The notes: generated by a model from the sequence alone, not told the origin. 64,000 nt of DNA from Hyphomicrobiaceae bacterium (GCA_020638055.1 JACKJH010000002.1:124001-188000); one strand, 5' to 3'; shown: positions 10,524 through 19,306, counted from the first letter of the stretch. Made by a program: numbers and translations.

Positions 10524-11191
10524 CGCTCAGTTACGCCTGCCATCGTGTACCCAAAACCGCGACGTGTCTCGATCGAGCCTGAACCGAGTTTCCGCCTGAC
10601 CCGGACGATAAGCGCCTCCAGCGCATTGGCCTCACGAGCGTCATCATCGCCATACACGTGGCCAATCAGCTCCCCCGCCGGCACAACCCGGTCGTGGTGA
10701 TGCATGAGATAGGAAAGCAGCCGATATTCAAGTGCGGTTAATTGGATGGGCCGGCCTTCCAACATGGCCTGCATCTGCCGCGTGTCGACGCTGATGGCAC
10801 CAACCGTAATGACGGCGTTGGCCCGCCCCGCCGCGCGCCGCGTAATCGCTCTCACACGCGCAATCAGTTCATCCAGTTGGAACGGTTTGGTCAGATAGTC
10901 ATCGGCGCCGGCATTGATGCCTTCCACCCGCTCCGGCCACGCTCCCCTTGCCGTCAAGATGAGAACCGGCACGTCATGGCCCGCCTGCCGCCACCGCTTG
11001 AGGACGACGAGACCGTCCAGGCGCGGCAAGCCAAGATCGAGAACTACGATGTCGTAACTTCCCGTCTCACCCTGGAACCAGGCCTCTTCCCCATCGCCAA
11101 CGGCATCGCATGTGAAACCGGCTTGCTGCATGGCTTCAACGATTTCTGATCGAATTCGCGTCTCGTCTTCGGCGATCAATGCGCGCATCAA
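10520..11191 (-). CDS. Response regulator, OmpR/PhoP family
   Basis: 223 residues. Receiver domain MRALIAEDETRIRSEIVE with acidic pocket, phosphoacceptor in VVLDLGLPRLDGL near residue 51, threonine in VLILTARG and lysine in YLTKPF; C-terminal winged helix ending in VRRKLGSGSIETRRGFGYTM. Works with the histidine kinase immediately downstream. Its ATG overlaps the stop of the upstream PepSY gene by four bases, giving the order pepSY, regulator, kinase in one operon. Confidence 0.95.
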   Translation of the reverse strand: MMRALIAEDETRIRSEIVEAMQQAGFTCDAVGDGEEAWFQGETGSYDIVVLDLGLPRLDGLVVLKRWRQAGHDVPVLILTARGAWPERVEGINAGADDYLTKPFQLDELIARVRAITRRAAGRANAVITVGAISVDTRQMQAMLEGRPIQLTALEYRLLSYLMHHHDRVVPAGELIGHVYGDDDAREANALEALIVRVRRKLGSGSIETRRGFGYTMAGVTER

Positions 11192-11538
11192 TCATCATCC
11201 TCGACCTTGAGCACGGTGCCTGTGCGCGCATCGATCTTGATTTCCAATACCCTGCCGCGCTCAGTCAGAACCTTGAACTCATAAACCAACTGGCCATCGT
11301 CCTCGTCGAGTTTAAGATCGATCAATCTGCCCGCAAACTGGCTTAAAACCTGCGCCTGCAGCGTTTCCAGCGGCATGATTCGCTTTTGCAACATCAGTTC
11401 GCGGGCATGGTCGTGCGGCTTGAAGTGATCATTATCATCGTCATCGTCGGCATACGCAGCAACATATAAGGCTGCCGTCAGGAATGCCGCCGCGCCAACC
11501 AGCGCAATCACTAGATTTCGAAATCCATATCGCTTCAT
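11188..11538 (-). CDS. PepSY-domain periplasmic protein, first gene of the two-component operon
   Basis: 116 residues from the ATG at 11538. N-terminal signal or anchor (NLVIALVGAAAFLTAALYVA) followed by an aspartate-rich stretch (ADDDDDNDHFKPHDHA) and a PepSY domain (LETLQAQVLSQFAGRLIDLK, YEFKVLTERGRVLEIKIDA, RTGTVLKVEDDD). PepSY domains inhibit proteases or bind periplasmic ligands. The start has only a weak ribosome site, and a TTG further upstream is in frame but would disrupt the signal peptide. Coupled to the response regulator by an ATGA overlap; may feed into or report on the kinase. Confidence 0.85.
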   Translation of the reverse strand: MKRYGFRNLVIALVGAAAFLTAALYVAAYADDDDDNDHFKPHDHARELMLQKRIMPLETLQAQVLSQFAGRLIDLKLDEDDGQLVYEFKVLTERGRVLEIKIDARTGTVLKVEDDD

Positions 11539-11660
11539 GGCTTCATTATCGTGGCGGCGCGCTGACAATTCGCTGACGTTCTCCGTCAGATCCCCATCAG
11601 GCCAAATCTGCAAGGGTGATTGAGGTCACAACGGACCAAAAACCATTGGGAGACTATATC

Positions 11661-11960
11661 ATGAAGCGTTCAGCAACCTTCATTCTGCTCGCCCTGATCG
11701 CAGTTGGCGCATCTTCGCCCTCGTTTGCGCAAGACGGCGATGATCGCAAAACCCCAACGCAACCCAACGTCACCCAACAAGGTGACATTTTGCCGATCAG
11801 CGAAATTTCTGCGCGCCTCACACAGCAAGGCTACAAGATCAAGGAAATCGAAATGGATGATGGCCGTTACGAGGTCGAAGCAAGGACCGCTGAAGGCCGC
11901 AAGGTCGAGTTGGACGTCGACCCCAGGACCGGCGAAATCACCCGCCGGGAAGACGACTGA
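11661..11960 (+). CDS. PepSY-domain secreted protein, divergent from the two-component operon
   Basis: 99 residues; GGGAG lies eight bases before the ATG. Cleavable signal peptide (RSATFILLALIAVGASSPSFA-QDG) then a single PepSY domain (LPISEISARLTQQGYKIKEIE, YEVEARTAEGRKVELDVDPR, TGEITRREDD). Faces the first PepSY gene across a 122-base gap, the likely site of a shared, regulator-controlled promoter region. Probably a target of the two-component system, by analogy with other PepSY/PhoPQ-like neighbourhoods. Confidence 0.85.
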   Translation: MKRSATFILLALIAVGASSPSFAQDGDDRKTPTQPNVTQQGDILPISEISARLTQQGYKIKEIEMDDGRYEVEARTAEGRKVELDVDPRTGEITRREDD

Positions 11961-12003
11961 GGGTCTCAAACGACACAGAGGTCAAACTCAATAATCGGTG
12001 AAT

Positions 12004-12037
12004 GCAAGAAAACTGGGCGGCTGTGAAAGCCGCCCAG
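12004..12037 (-). terminator. Intrinsic terminator left from a lost gene
   Basis: Ten-base perfect stem CTGGGCGGCT / AGCCGCCCAG (12013-12022 with 12028-12037) followed on the minus strand by TTTTCTTG. No intact minus-strand gene ends here; the only candidate is the outer-membrane protein remnant at 12061-12096. It could also serve the PepSY gene from the left, but the T tail lies on the minus strand. Confidence 0.7.
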
Positions 12038-12060
12038 TCCCATATTTGGCTTTATGCAGA

Positions 12061-12096
12061 TCAGAAGCGATAGTTCAACGTCACTCTCACATCGCT
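12061..12096 (-). pseudogene. 3' remnant of an outer-membrane beta-barrel gene
   Basis: On the minus strand the last codons read SDVRVTLNYRF followed by TGA, the typical C-terminal strand of Omp25-like barrels with terminal Phe, and then the terminator at 12004-12037 follows. Upstream the reading frame stops being barrel-like exactly where an M2 repeat module begins (TAG at 12096). The rest of the gene is gone. Very short, so the call depends on the match between barrel end, stop codon and terminator. Confidence 0.5.
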
Positions 12097-12243
12097 AGGG
12101 CATGTTCCGACATCGCGGACACCGGTTCGTCGCAGAAAATGCGACCAAACAAGAAGCTAGTGATTTTGCTAGTGGCCTTCATGTCGCGCCAAAATCGTAT
12201 GTGGTCGCGGTTGACGTGTCGATTTTGGCGCGACAGGCCACTA
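12096..12243. repeat. Composite repeat: M2 plus M3 modules
   Basis: M2 at 12096-12159 (inverse orientation, GGTTCGTCGCAGAAAATGCG), then ten spacer bases and M3 at 12170-12243, a 74-nt palindrome with arms CTAGTGGCCTTCATGTCGCG and GGCGCGACAGGCCACTAG. M3 occurs again at 41140-41212. Two further short inverted repeats (CGATAGT with ACTATCG, 12251-12299; GCGGGAT with ATCCCGC, about 12303-12341) fill the gap up to arfB. Confidence 0.85.
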
Positions 12244-12391
12244 GAGCGCCAACGATAGTCGGACGTGTCTCCGCGATAGCGCCACTGGCACAACTATCGG
12301 CCCGCGGGATTTATTGAGCGCCACAGTCGCGAGATCCCGCATGGCTCGGAGCCTTGCCGAACGCAAAACGTCACGCTTCACGAAACGTGCG

Positions 12392-12811
12392 TTAGTCCAA
12401 ATCGCGGACCGAGCGGTTGCGTTTCAACGCGCCACGCTTGGCCTTCGTATCAAGACGCCGTTTTTTCGATGCCTGCGTTGGCTTCGTCTTGATCCGATGT
12501 TTTATCGGCGTCGCTGCCTGAGAAATAAGTTCGGCAAGGCGCGTTCTGGCATCTTCACGATTTCGCTCCTGAGACCGGAACCGTTCAGCGCGAATGACCA
12601 GAATGCCCTCGTCCGTCATGCGACGCCCGGCAAGCAAAGCCAACCGGCGCCGTATTGCATCGCTTAGTGATGGCGAGCGCATGACATCAAAGCGAAGCTC
12701 AACCGCGGTCGCAACCTTGTTGACATGCTGGCCGCCTGGTCCGGACGCACGCACGAAGCGTTCTTCCAGTTCGCTGTCTTCGATCAAGATGGTTCGTGAG
12801 ACCTTCAGCAT
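12392..12811 (-). CDS. arfB: Peptidyl-tRNA hydrolase ArfB (alternative ribosome rescue)
   Basis: 139 residues. GGQ motif in RASGPGGQHVNKV at about residues 21-33, the class I release-factor catalytic loop, and a long basic C-terminal tail (KHRIKTKPTQASKKRRLDTK) that in ArfB inserts in the empty mRNA channel of stalled ribosomes. Length is normal for the family. The ATG at 12811 sits ten bases after the stop of the flavin reductase gene, so the two may be one transcript; the longer in-frame start would overlap that gene. Confidence 0.93.
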   Translation of the reverse strand: MLKVSRTILIEDSELEERFVRASGPGGQHVNKVATAVELRFDVMRSPSLSDAIRRRLALLAGRRMTDEGILVIRAERFRSQERNREDARTRLAELISQAATPIKHRIKTKPTQASKKRRLDTKAKRGALKRNRSVRDLD

Positions 12812-12821
12812 GACATGGCGC

Positions 12822-13337
12822 TCATCTGTCCGCGAGGTTCCAATAGTCCCCACGGAAATAAAGCAATGGATCGGCAGACATCCTCGTCACCCCGTCGACC
12901 ACGCGACCAATGAAGATCGTGTGCGATGAAAACTGGTGACTTTCGACGAGTTCGCAATCCAGCACTGCAAGCGCATTTGAAAGGACCGGCGCGCCGGTCG
13001 TTAGGCTGATCCAGGTTTGTCCATGAAACCGCTCATCACCCTTTATGCCGGACTTGCCAGAAAACAGTTCCGCGACGTCCTGCTGGTCGGCCGCCAGGAT
13101 ATTAACTGAAAACACGCCCAACGACGCGATAAGATCATGGGCACCCGCCTTGCGTTGTACGCACACCAGGAGTGTTGGCGGTGTGTCAGAAAGCGACGAA
13201 AACGCTGTTGCCGTAAGACCAGCTCGCGCTGTTCCCGCCCCCGTTGCCACAACGGCCACTGCTCCGGCCTGATGCCTCATCAGCGCTCGGTAACCCAGTG
13301 CAGAAATTCCGCCGGCATCACCTGTGTCTCGGTCCAT
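12822..13337 (-). CDS. Flavin reductase family protein
   Basis: About 171 residues with the FMN-binding split-barrel pattern: ALMRHQAGAVAVVATGAG, LTATAFSSLSDTPPTLLVCV, GVFSVNILAADQQDVAELFS, FIGRVVDG and PLLYFRGDYWNL. Such proteins supply reduced flavin to a monooxygenase partner or bind flavin themselves. The ATG at 13337 is used here, but AGGAG lies five bases before an in-frame TTG at 13346, which may be the true start. Upstream and on the same strand is a FAD oxidoreductase 193 bases away; whether they work together is unknown. Confidence 0.85.
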   Translation of the reverse strand: MDRDTGDAGGISALGYRALMRHQAGAVAVVATGAGTARAGLTATAFSSLSDTPPTLLVCVQRKAGAHDLIASLGVFSVNILAADQQDVAELFSGKSGIKGDERFHGQTWISLTTGAPVLSNALAVLDCELVESHQFSSHTIFIGRVVDGVTRMSADPLLYFRGDYWNLADR

Positions 13338-13530
13338 GATATTCAAACTGCACTCCTGTGCATCCGGTTCAAGCCCGCTAAGCGCATTTAGGCCTATCGG
13401 CGCGGCAATCTCAGGCTGCGCTCCGCCAAGAGACTTATGTGCCAACGGCCAAAATGAAAAGGCTTGAGAGCATCAGGCGTTAACTTTGCACCATCGGTAT
13501 GACCACTGCGGCCGTCGTTGCTTGGCAATT

Positions 13531-15192
13531 TTATCGACCCGTCGACCAATGCCTGCGCCTTCCCAACAACAGGCGCCGCCACGGTCTCCTGCCAAAATCG
13601 TTCAGGATTTCGCGCGCCGCGTTACGGCCAGGCAACCCCGTGACACCACCTCCTGGATGGGCACCCGCACCACACAAATAAAGGCCCTCAAGCGGCATCC
13701 GGTAATCTGCATGGCCCAACACGGGACGCGTCGAATAAAGCTGGTCCAGCGTCAGTTGACCGTGAAAGATATCACCCCCCACAAGGCCAAACCGGTGTTC
13801 CAGGTCGAGCGGGGAGAGAACCTGACGCGCGATCACGCTTGCCTTGAAGTTGGGCGCATGAGTAGTCACCGTGTCGATGACCAGATCGGCGAAGGCTTCT
13901 TTTTCTTTTGCCTCCGACCACGAGCGACCCTCAGGCAGCGTTGGCGCCACGTGCTGGACAAACAGGCTTGCGACATGCTGGCCAGGCGGCGCCAGACCTT
14001 GATCGAGCGTCGATGGAATTAGCATTTCCACGACAGGCTCACGTGACCAGCCGTAGCGGCGTGCATCGAGGTACGCCCTCTCCAGATATTCAAGCGTTGG
14101 CCCGATAATGATACCTGCGCCATGGTGTGGCGCAGCCTCCTTGCCGGGACGACAGATGAAATCGGGAAGTTCTGAAAGCGCCACATTCATTCGGAATGTG
14201 CCCGACCCGGTTTTCAAACCAGCAAGCCGTGTGTGAACGTCTTCGCCGACAGCGCCCCTTGGCACCATGCCGTTGAACAAAAGCCTAGGACCGACATTGG
14301 CTGCCACGACGCGCGCGCGGATCACACGTCCTGTTTCAAGCACCACGCCCACCGCGGTTGAATTCTCGACCAGCACTTCGCGCACGGGTGCATCGACCTG
14401 GATGACGGCCCCAGCTTGGCGCGCAGCGCCTGCCATCGCCTGGGTTATCGCACCCATGCCGCCAATTGCGTGGCCCCACACTCCCGACTTACCGTTCACT
14501 TCCCCAAAGCAATGATGCAACAACACATAGGCCGTGCCCGGTGTCGAGGGTGCTGCATACGCCCCGACAATTCCGTCGAATGCGAAGGCGGCTTTGACGA
14601 TGTCGCTTTCAAACCAACGCGCCAGGAAGTCACTGGCACTTTTTGTGAACAGGTCAACCATCAGGCGCTGGTCTTCTATCGTCAAGTGGTTCAAGCGCCG
14701 CCCAATGGCCCCCGCGCGTAGCATATCAATGATACCGCCACCTGCGTTGGGAGGGGTCTCCAGTACCAGATCACGCAAGACATTGGCGGCCCGTTCCAAT
14801 GCCTCGTCGTATCCTGCGAGACGGTCTGCATCGCGTTCGGAAAATGCACGAATAGCCTGCTGCCGGGCTTCCTGGCCGTATGGCATAAGCAGACCGCGCG
14901 CCCGGTCAACGGGCCAGAAATTCGCCACCGGCCGCTCAACAATTTGCAAGCCGTGCCGTTCCAGCTCTAAATCGCCAATGACATGCGGGTTCAAAAGGCT
15001 GACCGTGTAGGAAGCCACGGAGTTGCGAAAGCCGGGATGAAATTCCTCAGTTACGGCTGCGCCACCGACCACGGCATTTTTTTCCAGCACGACAACCGAC
15101 AGACCGGCGCGCGCAAGGTAGGCCGCAGCCACCAACCCATTATGCCCGCCTCCGATCACGACAACGTCGAATTGGGTGTCGGCGCTTTTCAC
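13531..15192 (-). CDS. FAD-dependent oxidoreductase, phytoene-desaturase/PYROXD2-like
   Basis: 553 residues. N-terminal Rossmann motif VVVIGGGHNGLVAAAYLARA, then EKNAVVGGAAVTEEFHPGF; mid region AYVLLHHCFGEVNGKSGVWGHAIGGMG; C-terminal FAD-contact motif YLCGAGAHPGGGVTGLPGRN. This arrangement is that of the COG1233 branch called PYROXD2-like rather than true carotenoid desaturases; no other carotenoid genes are near. Substrate unknown. The last 20 residues (RRPWRRLLLGRRRHWSTGR) are unusually arginine-rich and look like a readthrough-type extension. Confidence 0.88.
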   Translation of the reverse strand: MKSADTQFDVVVIGGGHNGLVAAAYLARAGLSVVVLEKNAVVGGAAVTEEFHPGFRNSVASYTVSLLNPHVIGDLELERHGLQIVERPVANFWPVDRARGLLMPYGQEARQQAIRAFSERDADRLAGYDEALERAANVLRDLVLETPPNAGGGIIDMLRAGAIGRRLNHLTIEDQRLMVDLFTKSASDFLARWFESDIVKAAFAFDGIVGAYAAPSTPGTAYVLLHHCFGEVNGKSGVWGHAIGGMGAITQAMAGAARQAGAVIQVDAPVREVLVENSTAVGVVLETGRVIRARVVAANVGPRLLFNGMVPRGAVGEDVHTRLAGLKTGSGTFRMNVALSELPDFICRPGKEAAPHHGAGIIIGPTLEYLERAYLDARRYGWSREPVVEMLIPSTLDQGLAPPGQHVASLFVQHVAPTLPEGRSWSEAKEKEAFADLVIDTVTTHAPNFKASVIARQVLSPLDLEHRFGLVGGDIFHGQLTLDQLYSTRPVLGHADYRMPLEGLYLCGAGAHPGGGVTGLPGRNAAREILNDFGRRPWRRLLLGRRRHWSTGR

Positions 15193-15299
15193 TCGGTTTG
15201 GCCCATTTCCCGCGAGGCGTTGCAGTATGCAAGCTGAAACAAAACGGTTTTTTCCGGGCCTTCACTGAGAACGAACGGTTCTATGGCGGACCGGGAACC

Positions 15300-15327
15300 T
15301 AGAGCGCATTCCGATCCGAAGCGCTGA
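15300..15327. repeat. Shortened M1 repeat module
   Basis: TAGAGCGCATTCCGATCCGA followed directly by AGCGCT: the left half of M1 closed by a short right arm. Lies between the FAD oxidoreductase start and the ilvE stop. Confidence 0.7.
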
Positions 15328-15344
15328 CTGACACGCACCCCGAA

Positions 15345-16241
15345 TTATTCAGCGGCCGCTTTTGACTTGGGCTGCACCAGCGCCATGTAATCGTTCAGCA
15401 GCGTTTCGCAAATTTTGCCCGGCGTGTAGTGCGCTTCACCGATTTCCGAAACCGGCGTCACTTCCGCAGCCGTTCCAGTTAGGAAGCATTCACTAAATGA
15501 GGTGAGTTCCTCGGGCATGATGGTGCGTTCCACAACCTCGATGCCACGCTTTTTGGCAAGGCTGATGACGGTGCGCCGGGTAATGCCGTCAAGAAAGCAA
15601 TCCGGCGCCGGGGTGTGGATCACGCCGTCCTTGATGAAAAAGATGTTGGCGCCGGTGCATTCGGCCACATAGCCGCGATAGTCCAGCATCAAAGCATCGG
15701 CATACCCGGCTCTCTCCGCGCGGTGTTTCTCCAAAGTACAGATCATGTACAAGCCTGCAGCCTTGGTCTTTGAGGGTGCAGTCGCAGGATCGGGACGACG
15801 ATACGTGGCGCGAGCCAGGCGGATACCTTTCAGGCGTTGCTCCATGGGGAAATATGATCCCCAGTTCCATGCCGCGATGCCCAGATGGATTTTCGTCATC
15901 TGCGCTGAAACGCCCATCTGCTCGCTGCCGCGCCAGGCCAGCGGCCGAATGTATGCATCCGACAGATTGTTCGCGGTGAGAACTTCGCGGCACGCTGCGT
16001 CAATTTCCGCGACCGTGTAAGGGACCTCGAAGTCCATCGACTTGGCGCCCGCAACGAGGCGCTCTGAGTGTTCGGTGAGCTTGAAAATCTCGCCGTTATA
16101 GGCGCGCTCGCCCTCGAAAACTGCGCTTGCATAGTGCAACGCATGGGTGAGGAAATGGACGTTGGCTTCGCGCCAAGGCACCAATTTTCCGTCAAACCAT
16201 ATGAAACCGTCACGATCGTGATAGGGGACGAGTTCCGCCAT
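15345..16241 (-). CDS. ilvE: Branched-chain amino acid aminotransferase
   Basis: 298 residues, fold type IV PLP enzyme. N-terminus GFIWFDGKLVPWREANVHFLTHALHYASAVFEGERAYNG, the pattern of IlvE and not of D-amino-acid transaminase; PLP lysine in PSKTKAAGLYM; phosphate and substrate segments ECTGANIFFI, GITRRTVISLA and ECFLTGTAAEVTPVSEIG. Performs the last step of valine, leucine and isoleucine synthesis, and the first of their breakdown, in the cytoplasm. Divergent from the MarR-type regulator gene. Confidence 0.95.
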   Translation of the reverse strand: MAELVPYHDRDGFIWFDGKLVPWREANVHFLTHALHYASAVFEGERAYNGEIFKLTEHSERLVAGAKSMDFEVPYTVAEIDAACREVLTANNLSDAYIRPLAWRGSEQMGVSAQMTKIHLGIAAWNWGSYFPMEQRLKGIRLARATYRRPDPATAPSKTKAAGLYMICTLEKHRAERAGYADALMLDYRGYVAECTGANIFFIKDGVIHTPAPDCFLDGITRRTVISLAKKRGIEVVERTIMPEELTSFSECFLTGTAAEVTPVSEIGEAHYTPGKICETLLNDYMALVQPKSKAAAE

Positions 16242-16456
16242 GCCTCGAAATCCTCAACGCTGCGCCGGATTGCAGACAATGGGCATCAAACCGCTGACCA
16301 ATTATTCATACAGCCACGGCCGCACCCATCGCAATTCAAGCGGCCCGCCAAAGCAAAACCGCTCATTTACTTGCTTGAAATGACTTGCCACGACTATCAA
16401 TCACCTGCAATTAAGTCAACATGGCTGACGTAAATTCCAGATCTTCAGGGCGGTCC

Positions 16457-17026
16457 ATGAACGAGCGGACGCAAAGTGACGAACCCCGCTCGGCGCGGCC
16501 AGGACAGGCCGACCAGGCCAACAGTCGAGAACGATTGATTTCGTGTGTCGAATTGCTCTTTTTTGCCTACCGCGATTTCACCAATGATGCTGACCGTGTT
16601 CTTGAGCAATACGGGTTTGGACGCGCCCACCACCGGGTTTTGCACTTCGTCAACCGCAATCCCGGCTTGCGGGTAGCCGACCTGCTGGACATCTTGAAAA
16701 TCACCAAACAGAGCCTCGCCAGAGTGCTCAAGCAATTGATCGATGAGGGATTTGTGGCACAGCGGTCTGGCAAGTCCGACCGCCGGGAACGATTGCTTCA
16801 CCTTACCTCTAAGGGCACCAAACTGGCGGATCGGCTGGCAAACCTGCAAATTGGGCGTATTGCGGAAGCCTTTGAGAGGGCGGGCCCAGGCGCAGACGAG
16901 GTGACCGCGCGATTTCTTTTTGCCATGATCGGGGAAAAGGATCGCGCCCGCGTCCAAGACCTGATCTGGGGAATGGACCAGTGGGGGACGCAATTTGACC
17001 GCGAGCAACAACGAGACCAAACATGA
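16457..17026 (+). CDS. MarR family transcriptional regulator (PetP-like)
   Basis: 189 residues from the ATG at 16457, preceded by AGGGCGG; an in-frame ATG at 16421 lacks a ribosome site. Winged helix core HHRVLHFVNRNPGLRVADLL, ILKITKQSLARVLKQLIDEG, wing RSGKSDRRERLLHLTSKG. Its stop overlaps the ATG of the response regulator by four bases. A MarR protein paired with an OmpR-type regulator in this way matches petP-petR of Rhodobacter capsulatus, where petR is required for cytochrome bc1-dependent growth; transfer of that role to this organism is inference. Confidence 0.88.
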   Translation: MNERTQSDEPRSARPGQADQANSRERLISCVELLFFAYRDFTNDADRVLEQYGFGRAHHRVLHFVNRNPGLRVADLLDILKITKQSLARVLKQLIDEGFVAQRSGKSDRRERLLHLTSKGTKLADRLANLQIGRIAEAFERAGPGADEVTARFLFAMIGEKDRARVQDLIWGMDQWGTQFDREQQRDQT

Positions 17027-17742
17027 CTGCTGCACAGGCTTTGGCCACTGACCCCCTGCCCGACAATGCACCGCATGTTCTGGTGGTGGATGACGACCAG
17101 AAGATTCGCGACCTGCTGCGACGCTTTTTGAGCGAGAACGGCTTTCGTGTGACGCCGGCCGCGGATGCAGCCGCGGCCCGGGCAGCCATGCGCGGGCTCA
17201 CGTTCGATATCATTTTGCTTGATGTGATGATGCCGGGCGAAAACGGCCTCGACCTTGCCCGTGATCTCAAAGCGAACCTCAACGTACCAATTCTCATGCT
17301 GACGGCCCGTTCCGACCCGGAAGACCGGATCGCCGGGTTGGAAACCGGTGTCGACGATTATCTGCAAAAACCCTTTGAACCGCGTGAACTTCTGTTGCGC
17401 TTGCAGATTATCCTGCGCCGCGGCCGCGGCGCAGCTTCCGGCGCTACCGGCGATGAAGTCCACATGGGTTCTTACGTCTTCTACATTTCGCGCGGTGAAT
17501 TAAAGCGCGACGAGGAGAGCATCAAACTCACCGAGCGAGAGCGTGACCTGCTTCGCCAGTTCGCACAACGCCCCGGCACGCCTATCCAGCGACACGAACT
17601 TTCAAGCGAAGACACCACCGGTTCGGAGCGCGCCATCGACGTCCAGATAAATCGTCTTCGCCGCAAGATAGAATCTGACCCCTCAAATCCTGTCTATCTG
17701 CAAACGGTCCGTGGCAAAGGCTACATCCTTTACACAGATTGA
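17023..17742 (+). CDS. OmpR-family response regulator (PetR-like)
   Basis: 239 residues. Receiver HVLVVDDDQKIRDLLRRFL with phosphoacceptor in IILLDVMMPGENGLDLARDL, LMLTARSD and YLQKPFEPREL; DNA-binding winged helix with LTERERDLLRQFAQRPG and IDVQINRLRRKIESDPSNP, ending VRGKGYILYTD. Coupled to the MarR gene by an ATGA overlap; the histidine kinase gene begins 121 bases downstream on the same strand and is a likely partner. Confidence 0.93.
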   Translation: MTAAQALATDPLPDNAPHVLVVDDDQKIRDLLRRFLSENGFRVTPAADAAAARAAMRGLTFDIILLDVMMPGENGLDLARDLKANLNVPILMLTARSDPEDRIAGLETGVDDYLQKPFEPRELLLRLQIILRRGRGAASGATGDEVHMGSYVFYISRGELKRDEESIKLTERERDLLRQFAQRPGTPIQRHELSSEDTTGSERAIDVQINRLRRKIESDPSNPVYLQTVRGKGYILYTD

Positions 17743-17863
17743 GCCTGCGGGCGGAGAGGGTTAAGTCGCACGGGCGAGCTTGCCCGCACAGCGGCGATCT
17801 CGATGTTATTGTTGTTGCATTCGTGTCAGCCAACCAGCGCGTGAGGGTTCAGGGCTTTAAACC

Positions 17864-19306
17864 ATGGCAATGACGCCGGATATTCCTGACCAGCAGACAC
17901 GATCTCGTTATGGGATAAGGACCGCAGCATGGATTCGCGCGGTCACCGCCCGGTTCAGGCGCACGTTTCGTGGGCCGCTCCAGTGGATCGCAGACCGCAT
18001 GCCAAAGGGTCTGTATGCACGCGCGCTCATCATCATAATCGCCCCCATCGTCGTTCTTGAGGGTGTCATCGCATTTGTTTTCATGGAGCGCCACTGGCAA
18101 GCCGTGACGCGGCGCCTATCAGAAGCCACGGCTCGCGACATTGCCGCCGTCATCGAAATCTACGAACAGTCCCCGCATGACGAAAAAAGCGATGATCGCA
18201 TTGTCAAGCTTGCGCGTGACAAGCTAGGACTGCAATTGCGGATACTGCCTGCAGCAGATCTTCCCGAGTCACGGCCCAAGCCTTTCTTCGGTCTTCTTGA
18301 CGCCGCGCTCTCTGATGAAATTCGCAAGCGCGTCAAACGGCCGTTCTGGATCGACACTGTGGGAAAGTCGCGACACGTCGAGATCCGCATCAAGCACGAC
18401 GCTGCCAACCTCGGGTTCATTGCAACCCGCTCCCAGACCTATGCCTCCAACTCGCATATATTTCTGCTCTGGATGGTTGGCACGTCCGTGATCTTGTTGA
18501 CGGTCGCCATTCTCTTCCTGCGCAACCAGATCCGCCCCATTCTGCGGCTTGCCGATGCCGCCGATGAGTTTGGCAAGGGCAGATCGATCCCAGATGACTT
18601 CCGCCCGCGTGGCGCGCGCGAAGTCCGGCAGGCCGCGCAGGCGTTTCTGGAAATGAGAGACCGCATCAAGACGCACGTCGACCAGCGAACCGCAATGCTG
18701 GCAGGCGTCAGTCACGATCTCAGGACCGTGCTGACACGCTTCAAGCTCGAACTGGCACTGCTTGGCGATACGCCAGAAGCAAAATCGCTTCTTTCCGATG
18801 TCAATGAGATGCAGCATATGCTGGAGGACTATCTCGCTTTCACCAAGGGCGATGGGGGTGAGGAAGCATCACCCACCAATGTTGGCGAACTGCTTGAGGA
18901 GATCCAGGCGGACGCCGCCGTCTATGGCGCAGACGTCGAGGTCAAGTTGAGAAAGAAGAGCAGCAAGGTCATGGTGCCGTTGAAGCGTAACGCCATCAAA
19001 AGAGCCATCACGAACCTGGTTACCAACGCCTCACGCTTCGGCGACAGGATCGTGCTGCGCGCGGCAACCGAGGGCGCGTGGTTGCGCATCGAAGTGGACG
19101 ACGATGGCCCGGGCATTCCGCAAACAGAGCGCGATAACGTCTTCAAGCCGTTCTACCGTATCGATCACGCGCGCAACCAGGACAAGTCAAACACCGGCCT
19201 TGGCCTGGCGATCGCCCGCGATATCGCAAAGAGCCACGGTGGCGACATCACTCTGGGCAAAAGCTCAATGGGCGGCCTTCGCGCCATTATATGCGTGCCG
19301 CTCTAG
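17864..19306 (+). CDS. HAMP-containing sensor histidine kinase (EnvZ-like)
   Basis: 480 residues. Cytoplasmic N-terminal 50 residues rich in arginine, membrane segment about 51-74 (ALIIIIAPIVVLEGVIAFVF), periplasmic domain about 75-196, second membrane segment about 198-220, HAMP, phosphoacceptor VSHDLRTVLTRFKLELALLG near residue 282, ATPase motifs NLVTNASRFG, DDGPGIPQTE and NTGLGLAIARDIAKSHGG. DLRTVLTR is typical of EnvZ-type kinases. Placed directly after the PetR-like regulator, so probably its kinase. Confidence 0.92.
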   Translation: MAMTPDIPDQQTRSRYGIRTAAWIRAVTARFRRTFRGPLQWIADRMPKGLYARALIIIIAPIVVLEGVIAFVFMERHWQAVTRRLSEATARDIAAVIEIYEQSPHDEKSDDRIVKLARDKLGLQLRILPAADLPESRPKPFFGLLDAALSDEIRKRVKRPFWIDTVGKSRHVEIRIKHDAANLGFIATRSQTYASNSHIFLLWMVGTSVILLTVAILFLRNQIRPILRLADAADEFGKGRSIPDDFRPRGAREVRQAAQAFLEMRDRIKTHVDQRTAMLAGVSHDLRTVLTRFKLELALLGDTPEAKSLLSDVNEMQHMLEDYLAFTKGDGGEEASPTNVGELLEEIQADAAVYGADVEVKLRKKSSKVMVPLKRNAIKRAITNLVTNASRFGDRIVLRAATEGAWLRIEVDDDGPGIPQTERDNVFKPFYRIDHARNQDKSNTGLGLAIARDIAKSHGGDITLGKSSMGGLRAIICVPL

